From contig WRAW01000011.1 in assembly GCA_009780015.1 (NCBI GenBank), positions 1 to 47,185 of the forward strand: a DNA stretch of 47,185 bases, given 5' to 3'. This stretch comes from Defluviitaleaceae bacterium (GTDB taxonomy: Bacteria > Bacillota > Clostridia > Lachnospirales > WRAA01). The notes beneath the pieces are model-generated. The model did no database searches. It had not been told where the DNA came from and saw only the letters and a program-made list of their open reading frames with translations. A program made the translations under genes and the position numbers. This document shows positions 42,601 to 47,185 of this stretch, piece after piece (the stretch's first letter is position 1; each line of letters begins with the position of its first letter).

Positions 42601-43426
42601 AGGCGGCGAAGGCGTCTCCGGGGGGAAGCCTGAGAGCTTGCGTCAGGCCGTCCAGCAGTCGGCGGTCGGCCTCGAGCGCGGGTATGTAGTGCTCTGGCCC
42701 GCCGGGAAGAGAGGCCAGGCGCATGGCCTGTCCAAGCGAGGAATATGCGGCGTTCAGGCTTTGGCGAAGGTCGCTGATAACGGCCCGATACCAGGGCGTA
42801 TCGGCCAGCGCGCCGCTGTTGGGAACGTCATACATATCGGCGGCTTCCTCAAGCCACTTCTCGTAGAACGGAATGTTCATGGCAAAGGCGTGCAGATCGA
42901 GAATGTGCTCCGAAATCCGGCCGTCGTCGGCTTTCGTGCCGCCGTAGCAGTCGACGAAGCTCAGGAACGCGCCGTTGCCGGGGGCGGCGTATTCGTCCTC
43001 CAGCAATTCATCGACTATGGCGCGCTTTAGCAGGTCGATTTCAGTACTGTCCGCTATCTTGAAGTGGGGGTCGGCGTCGGTGAGATAAAAGTAACGTCGG
43101 ACGACATACATAGCGAACGTGTGTATTGTCGAAATGTGCGCGCGGTTAAGCAGGGACGACTGCAAGCGGAGATTGCCGTCCGTCGGGCGTTCGCTCAGGC
43201 GTTCGGACAGGGCTTTGCGCAGACGGGAGCGCACCTCGGCGGCGGCGGCGTTGGCGAAGGTCAGCACAAGCATCCTGTCGACGGGGGTCGGGTTGGCGGC
43301 GTCCGTTATCATCCCGAGTATGCGCGCGGTCAGGACGGAGGTCTTGCCGGAGCCCGCCGCCGCCGCCACAAGCACGTTCCTGTCCAATGTATTGATGGCC
43401 ATGTACTGGCTTTTCGTAAGATTCAT
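39683..43426 (-). CDS. addA: ATP-dependent helicase/nuclease subunit A
   Basis: This is the RecBCD-like helicase-nuclease large subunit (1247 residues) that resects double-strand breaks to a Chi-type site for RecA. UvrD-type motifs are Q-motif LTKSQYMAIN, Walker A AAAAGSGKTSVL (about 20-31), motif II IDEYQDSN and motif VI YVAMTRAREKLI. The C-terminal RecB-like nuclease has GMIDAYFIE then VIVDYKSD near residue 1190. AddA works with AddB, whose gene usually lies just upstream; here the upstream neighbour is divergent cwlD and no addB is in the window. The start at 43426 has GAGG about ten nt upstream. Confidence 0.93.
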   Translation of the reverse strand: MNLTKSQYMAINTLDRNVLVAAAAGSGKTSVLTARILGMITDAANPTPVDRMLVLTFANAAAAEVRSRLRKALSERLSERPTDGNLRLQSSLLNRAHISTIHTFAMYVVRRYFYLTDADPHFKIADSTEIDLLKRAIVDELLEDEYAAPGNGAFLSFVDCYGGTKADDGRISEHILDLHAFAMNIPFYEKWLEEAADMYDVPNSGALADTPWYRAVISDLRQSLNAAYSSLGQAMRLASLPGGPEHYIPALEADRRLLDGLTQALRLPPGDAFAAFADIQFERLSAKKPPCDPALKQLTRDIREKHFKPVIRDAAKSAFPKHPDALAADLAALAPHIRTLCRLALSFAIRFNAAKRRQNVLDFSDLEHLCLGILVDPETRASTAAAAELRAQFDHIMIDEYQDSNMVQEMILRAVARDANRFMVGDVKQSIYRFRSADPSIFQEKYNTYGHSSDGTDIRIDLNENFRSRPEILEAANLVFRQIMSVPSCGIDYDDSAALKLPDEHAAEVSPDPNPYQCEILIGVRGGADPGEQPNYSDDADDEAPEDLGGASLEAEIVAARILRLVSPAESLAVYDKDLHDKGLPPMRPASFGDIVILMRSTKSADAFAQVFARKGIPLDTGGFGGAGAVSLFDTLEVATLISFLDILDNPRQDIPLVSVLSSPIYNLSPDELLEIRATLPRADFYECLSAYVHGDDEPFAKPPALVAKLRAFLDELNGLREAAPHTPISALITQICEQTDYGNIVSAMPMGGLRAANLRMFRERAAAFESSRAQGLFHFMRFIEDVRESGQRIPAAQDAEGSGCVRLMSVHKSKGLEFPIVFVCSTARRFNIDDYKGDLLFHKDLGIGAKLVDAAKRTRSLTLSHSAIQSRSRAESIAEEMRMLYVAMTRAREKLIITGYVNGEASLAKHAAVCLSDGIALDASAVLGASSMLDWLMMSLARHRLGAVFRTPDIEPSCPYIYTYPADFAARTLTTNDLAQLESVQDTEAEKRLETLRHPIQHASEHSCDPLGIEQALNWKYPHSDSAQIPSKLSITEIKRIYQAQMQDSYAAPFSFERTTYRRPDFLAQKKGLSPTEIGTIIHTVMEHLDLHAIHEESHIHDLLGRLVSHSILAPDEAPVVPVKLIAAFVKSPLAMRMRSAAVLRKEVPFVLALNADEIYRDLETGANTRPLLVHGMIDAYFIEGGQAVIVDYKSDYVGAAATPEQLRAKYSVQMDVYRKAVERASGLPVKECILYMLRARKEIKI

Positions 43427-43477
43427 ATAGGCTGCCTCGTGTAATAGACGTATGTATATCCTGAGGGGTTTCTGTGA

Positions 43478-43506
43478 ATTATAAAACAAATTGTACGTAT
43501 GCGCAA
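43478..43506 (-). promoter_or_regulatory. possible promoter of addA
   Basis: On the minus strand TTGCGC (43501-43506) and TATAAT (43478-43483) have a 17-bp spacer, 52 bp before the start codon. Confidence 0.5.
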
Positions 43507-43576
43507 GGGTGGTGTACAACGTCTATTCCAATCGCTTGGTGAATAAAGATATCTAAGCAATAATATGGAGGATGCA

Positions 43577-44269
43577 ATGAAAGTATATAGCTTTAAGGTG
43601 GAGCAGTTGTTGATTGCGCTGTATGTTGTGCTGATCGCGGGGGCGTTGTTTGTGGGTTTGAGGGCGGAATATGTCGAAACGTTCGCTATGCCGGTTTCGC
43701 GGAAGGTGGTCTTGCTTGACCCCGGCCACGGAGGATGGGATCCCGGCAAGGTCGGCGACGGCGATGTGCTGGAAAAGAACATCAACCTCGAAATCGCGCT
43801 GAAATTGCAGTCTCTGCTGGAGCAGGGCGGCGCGACGGTGCTTATGACCCGTATCGAGGATGAAGCCCTTGGGCGGGGCAAGCAGAGCGACCTGCGCGCC
43901 CGAAGCACGCTTGCGGGAGCCCCCGGCGTCGACATAATCATAAGCATACACCAGAACTCGTACCCTTCCGAGAAGGTGACGGGTACGCAGGTATTCTTCT
44001 ACGAGGGCTCGGAGCGAAGCCGCCGCCTGGCTGAACTGATACAGGCCGAGGTCAAGACCTTCCTGGGTCAGTTGACCAACCGCGAGGCCCAGTCCAACAG
44101 CTCGTACTATATCCTGAAACAAACCAACATCCCGGCGGTCATTGTCGAGTGCGGCTTCCTGTCGAGCCCCGCCGAAACGCGCCTGCTGGTCGACGGCGAA
44201 TATCAGGAGAGAATGGCATGGGCCATATACAAGGGTATTCTTGAATACTTCAACAGCGTGGGGAATTAG
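43577..44269 (+). CDS. cwlD: N-acetylmuramoyl-L-alanine amidase, CwlD type
   Basis: This 230-residue zinc amidase carries an N-terminal membrane anchor (about residues 10-30). The Amidase_3 domain has LDPGHGGWDPG (zinc histidine), an acidic ligand in LEKNINLEI, the second histidine in ISIHQNSY, and the catalytic glutamate in VIVECGFLSS. In spore formers CwlD removes peptide side chains so that muramic-delta-lactam can form in the cortex, a requirement for germination. Length and lone anchor fit CwlD rather than a large cell-wall hydrolase. GGAGG lies five nt before ATG 43577. A sporulation sigma promoter could not be identified with confidence. Confidence 0.9.
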   Translation: MKVYSFKVEQLLIALYVVLIAGALFVGLRAEYVETFAMPVSRKVVLLDPGHGGWDPGKVGDGDVLEKNINLEIALKLQSLLEQGGATVLMTRIEDEALGRGKQSDLRARSTLAGAPGVDIIISIHQNSYPSEKVTGTQVFFYEGSERSRRLAELIQAEVKTFLGQLTNREAQSNSSYYILKQTNIPAVIVECGFLSSPAETRLLVDGEYQERMAWAIYKGILEYFNSVGN

Positions 44270-44275
44270 CAGCAT

Positions 44276-44307
44276 AAAAATACGCCGGTGAGTGCCGGCG
44301 TGTTTTT
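44276..44307. terminator. bidirectional terminator between cwlD and XRE gene
   Basis: The stem ACGCCGG / CCGGCGT with a 6-nt loop is followed by TTTTT on the plus strand and preceded by AAAAATA, giving a T-run on the minus strand too. Confidence 0.8.
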
Positions 44308-44635
44308 ATGTGCTTTTCCTGTGCGCGTAATATTTTTGTATGATGCCGAGAATATTCTCCAGTGTTTCATCTTCTAATGAGTACAAGTCGGAAATTAATT
44401 CGCTAATACGTCCGGGAGGTTGTGAGCTAACATCGAAAAATTCTTTAGGGGTTACGCCTAAGTATTCGCAGATATAGATAAACATCGCCATTGAAGGGTA
44501 GTTCTTCTTGGATTCAATTTTATTGATGTAATCTGGGCTTTGTCCAATAGACAGACTCATATCTCGTGCAGATACACCTTTTGCCATTCGCAAGGCGGAA
44601 ATCTGGCTGGCAAAAAACGCATGGTCGTAAATCAT
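44306..44635 (-). CDS. XRE-family helix-turn-helix regulator
   Basis: This 109-residue protein has a Cro/CI-type domain at residues 9-66: ISALRMAKGVSARDMSLSIGQSPDYINKIESKKNYPSMAMFIYICEYLGVTPKEFF. The C-terminal part is a helical tail of about 40 residues that may dimerise. The GGGAG ribosome site is about 10 nt upstream. It is transcribed divergently from a second XRE gene, sharing a 160-bp AT-rich region. The target is unknown. Confidence 0.85.
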   Translation of the reverse strand: MIYDHAFFASQISALRMAKGVSARDMSLSIGQSPDYINKIESKKNYPSMAMFIYICEYLGVTPKEFFDVSSQPPGRISELISDLYSLEDETLENILGIIQKYYAHRKST

Positions 44636-44711
44636 TTGACATCAACTCCCTCAAGCTATGATTCTATTACATGTTATAAGCCGATTTCAGGATATAAAAT
44701 CAAGCTAATAC

Positions 44712-44740
44712 TTGAAATACGGAGTTAAAATACGTATAAT
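44712..44740 (+). promoter_or_regulatory. promoter of the second XRE gene
   Basis: TTGAAA (44712-44717) and TATAAT (44735-44740) have a 17-bp spacer in the divergent intergenic region. Confidence 0.65.
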
Positions 44741-44802
44741 AGAGTTGTATAAGGAATTGACTTGTTTGCACTATTATAGGATCGGCTTTGGGGGGAAGTA
44801 AT

Positions 44803-45045
44803 GTGGACACGGGTAAGATGGGTATTATGATCGAAAGATTACGAAGTGAGAGGAGTATTTCTTGGACAGAGCTTTCTGAAAGGACTGGGATCAGCAGATG
44901 TTATATACACAAGCTTAGAAAGGGGATTGATGAGCGGAGCGGAAGACCGATAAACCCTTCGATAAAAACATTGCAGGATATCGCCGACGCTCTTGAAGTT
45001 TCTCGCAGGGAATTTTTACAGCTATGCGGGTACATAGAAGAATAA
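44803..45045 (+). CDS. small XRE-family helix-turn-helix regulator
   Basis: This 80-residue Cro/CI-like protein is little more than the DNA-binding domain: MIERLRSERSISWTELSERTGISRCYIHKLRKGIDE followed by NPSIKTLQDIADALEVSRREFLQLCG. The GTG start at 44803 has GGGGGGA six nt upstream; ATG 44818 is an alternative, while the longer reading from a TTG is unlikely. It lies directly before mnmG but has its own promoter; the mnmG promoter overlaps its end. Confidence 0.8.
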   Translation: MDTGKMGIMIERLRSERSISWTELSERTGISRCYIHKLRKGIDERSGRPINPSIKTLQDIADALEVSRREFLQLCGYIEE

Positions 45046-45054
45046 GCATATAAC

Positions 45055-45083
45055 TTGAACAGGCCGCGCAGAAGTGGTATAAT
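45055..45083 (+). promoter_or_regulatory. promoter of mnmG with almost no leader
   Basis: TTGAAC (45055-45060) and TATAAT (45078-45083) are 17 bp apart. Only six bases separate the -10 from the ATG at 45090, so transcription would begin at or next to the start codon. Confidence 0.7.
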
Positions 45084-45089
45084 GGGGAT

Positions 45090-46973
45090 ATGCTGAGAGA
45101 TGAAATTGATTACGACATTATCATAGTAGGGGCGGGCCACGCCGGATGCGAGGCCGCGCTTGCGTGCGCGCGTCTGGGGCTGAGGGTCGCGGTGTTCGCG
45201 CTGAACCTGGATTCGGTCGCGCTTATGCCGTGCAACCCGTCTATCGGGGGGACGTCCAAGGGGCATCTTGTGCGTGAGCTTGACGCGCTGGGCGGCGAGA
45301 TGGGGCGGGTCATCGACCGGACGTACATACAGTCGCGGATGCTCAATCTGGCCAAGGGGCCTGCGGTGTATTCGCTGCGCGCGCAGGCGGACAAGCACCG
45401 GTACAGCGCGCTGATGAAGAGCACGCTCGAGTCGTGTCCGGGCGTGAGTCTGCGACAGGCCGAGGTCACGCGGGTGGTTGTCGAGGCCGGGACTGTGACC
45501 GGGGTTGTGACCGATACGGGGCGGATTTGGCGCGGGCGGGCGGTAGTGCTTGCCACGGGGACGTACCTGCGATCGCGGTGTCTCGTGGGAGAGGTGACAT
45601 CTGACACAGGGCCGAACGGTCTCAAAAATTCGTCGCGGCTGGCCGTCGGGCTGGAAGAACTGGGCGTCGTCACGCGCCGGTTCAAGACCGGCACTCCCGC
45701 GCGGGTTAACGCGAATACGCTTGATTTCTCAAAGATGGAGGCGCAGTATGGCGACGAGCCGCCTACGCCTTTCAGCTTCCGCACAATACAGGAGCGGCCG
45801 GAGGGGTTCGCGCGGCCGCAGGTTCCGTGCTACCTTACCTATACCAGCGAGGCCACGCACGACATTATCCGCGCGAATCTCCATCGTTCCCCCATGTATT
45901 CGGGAGTGATAGAGGGCACGGGCACGCGCTACTGCCCGTCTATCGAAGACAAGGTCGTGAGGTTTGCGGACAAGCCGCGCCATCAGCTATTTATCGAGCC
46001 GGAGGGCGAGGGCACTTGCGAGGTGTATGTGGCCGGGATGTCCACATCTCTGCCGGAGGACGTGCAGACAGCTATGTACCGCACTGTTCCCGGCATGGAA
46101 AACTGCGAGATAATGCGCCTGGGGTACGCCATTGAGTACGATTGCATCGATCCCACGCAGCTTGACGCAAGTCTGGGGTTCAAGGAGATCCCCGGCTTGT
46201 TCGCGGCTGGGCAGTTTAACGGCAGTTCTGGCTACGAGGAAGCCGCGGCCCAGGGGCTTGTCGCGGGAATTAACGCGGCGCGCTTTGTGCTGGACAAGCC
46301 GCCGCTGATACTGCGCCGGAGCGACGCCTATATAGGCGTGCTGATAGACGACCTGTGCACCAAGGGTACAAACGAGCCGTACCGCATGATGACCTCACGC
46401 GCGGAGTACCGGCTGCTTCTGCGTCAGGACAACGCCGACCTGCGCCTAACGCACCTTGGGCACGATATAGGGCTGGTCGGCGACGAGCAGATGCGCCGGG
46501 TCGAGGCGAAACGCCGCGAAATCGAGGCGGAGCTTGCCCGGATAGAGTCGGTCACGGTCGCGCCCGCGCCGGAACTCAACGAGTTTTTGAGTTCGCGCGG
46601 AAGCTCGGCGGTTTCTACGGGGGTACGGCTGGCGGAGCTTGTCAGGCGGCCGGAGCTGGATTACGACGCGCTGTCACCCTTTGACCGCGCGCGCCCATCT
46701 CTTGGCGGCGACGTCCGCGAACAGGTAAACATACAGTGCAAGTACGACGGCTATATACGCAAACAAATGTCGCAGGTCGCCGAATCGCTCCGCCTGGAGT
46801 CCATGGCGATACCGCCGGAGATAGATTACTCCAATCTTCACGGCCTGCGCATCGAGGCGCGCCAGAAGCTTGACGCCATACGCCCTAAGAGCGTCGGGCA
46901 GGCTTCGCGTATCAGCGGCGTTTCCCCCGCCGACATTTCGGTGATTTTGATTCACTTGAAGTATAGAACTTAG
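45090..46973 (+). CDS. mnmG: tRNA uridine-5-carboxymethylaminomethyl(34) synthesis enzyme MnmG
   Basis: With MnmE this FAD protein makes the cmnm5 modification on wobble U34 of several tRNAs. It has 627 residues (typical). The FAD fold is [16 protein letters not shown] (about residues 9-24). Family stretches include [65 protein letters not shown] and [18 protein letters not shown]; the C-terminal MnmE-binding helical domain ends [21 protein letters not shown]. The ATG at 45090 is the natural family start, yet has no leader. mnmE is not adjacent in this window. Confidence 0.97.
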   Translation: MLRDEIDYDIIIVGAGHAGCEAALACARLGLRVAVFALNLDSVALMPCNPSIGGTSKGHLVRELDALGGEMGRVIDRTYIQSRMLNLAKGPAVYSLRAQADKHRYSALMKSTLESCPGVSLRQAEVTRVVVEAGTVTGVVTDTGRIWRGRAVVLATGTYLRSRCLVGEVTSDTGPNGLKNSSRLAVGLEELGVVTRRFKTGTPARVNANTLDFSKMEAQYGDEPPTPFSFRTIQERPEGFARPQVPCYLTYTSEATHDIIRANLHRSPMYSGVIEGTGTRYCPSIEDKVVRFADKPRHQLFIEPEGEGTCEVYVAGMSTSLPEDVQTAMYRTVPGMENCEIMRLGYAIEYDCIDPTQLDASLGFKEIPGLFAAGQFNGSSGYEEAAAQGLVAGINAARFVLDKPPLILRRSDAYIGVLIDDLCTKGTNEPYRMMTSRAEYRLLLRQDNADLRLTHLGHDIGLVGDEQMRRVEAKRREIEAELARIESVTVAPAPELNEFLSSRGSSAVSTGVRLAELVRRPELDYDALSPFDRARPSLGGDVREQVNIQCKYDGYIRKQMSQVAESLRLESMAIPPEIDYSNLHGLRIEARQKLDAIRPKSVGQASRISGVSPADISVILIHLKYRT

Positions 46974-47007
46974 TCAGGCCGCGGCATATTATAATACTAT
47001 AGACTTA

Positions 47008-47185
47008 GAGCCTGTTCAATATCTTTTTGCCGTTGGATTGGCGAGCTCAGTTTTTCGCCATTCTAGGGTGTGTCGTCAATAGATTTTTCAGAATCTTTTT
47101 GGTCGATATTTCCGCCACTCTGCGTCAGTTCCTCCTTGCGTGCCTATGGGCACGCGGCGTCGTCACTTCCTTGATTGGCGAAAAA
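47008..47185. mobile_element. MITE-like element F, right end cut by window
   Basis: The left arm GAGCCTGTTCAATATC begins beside TTA (47005-47007), as in elements B and D. The interior has CCTTGCG with the small hairpin at 47138-47155, stem GCGTGCC/GGCACGC, and the GATTGGCGAAAAA motif at the window end. The 38 bp between the mnmG stop and the element hold only AT-rich DNA. Confidence 0.7.

Noticed and set aside
43507-43576. Sporulation sigma-E or sigma-G promoter of cwlD
   Set aside because: GAATA and an AATAATA stretch occur, but the spacing is too short for the known consensus.

Overview
The window looks like chromosome of a Gram-positive, endospore-forming clostridium-type Firmicute. The signs are purine-rich Shine-Dalgarno sequences, many sigma-A style promoters (TTGACA-17-TATAAT), a cwlD-type spore-cortex amidase, a class B sortase, an AddA recombination helicase, an ABC-F protein of YdiF type, an ECF transporter S component and a DUF2089 regulator. 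Most coding DNA is fairly GC-rich. The restriction-modification island (10.9-12.8 kb), the 20.3 kb gene and the 39.3 kb gene are visibly AT-richer. The genus cannot be fixed from this sequence.

Layout: 0-5 kb holds an AHL-lactonase-like hydrolase, proC, tRNA-Glu and tRNA-CAU, a probable 6S RNA, an RseC/MucC-like protein, a D-2-hydroxyacid dehydrogenase and a Sel1-repeat secreted protein. 5.9-10.3 kb (minus strand) holds a DUF6809 protein, two small ribbon-helix-helix proteins duplicated with their 3' flank, an alkyladenine glycosylase, and an overlapping ABC-F/nucleotidyltransferase/HEPN unit. tRNA-Gln and tRNA-Leu follow, then a two-gene R-M system. 13-17 kb is a plus-strand cluster: ArsP-like permease, alpha/beta hydrolase, membrane protein, DUF362 lipoprotein, then RidA. 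17.3-26 kb carries two small paralogous membrane proteins (one split by an inserted element), then uvrB and uvrA, which are separated by a cassette of four membrane-protein genes. 26-29.6 kb has a GT-C-like protein, an ECF S component, dCTP deaminase and sortase B. 29.8-36.6 kb is a signalling unit: an HD-GYP response regulator overlapping a 1.9-kiloresidue hybrid histidine kinase with ten PAS repeats of almost constant length. 36.7-47 kb has DUF2089 plus a membrane partner, a dicarboxylate symporter, an AT-rich orphan, addA, cwlD, two XRE regulators and mnmG.

The most unusual feature is a family of about eight short (170-270 bp), non-coding, MITE-like elements with terminal inverted repeats. 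They lie at 1-209, 2494-2744, 3244-3412, 4481-4650, 10297-10564, 17304-17523, 39053-39272 and 47008-end. The two arms of each element match each other but differ from element to element. The interiors share conserved motifs, including a small hairpin with compensatory base changes. Insertions lie at TA-centred sites, twice exactly at a stop codon, once inside a gene's first codons, and once with another palindrome nested inside. No transposase is present in the window, so the elements would have to be mobilised in trans. All names rest on reading motifs by eye; no database search or folding program was run.
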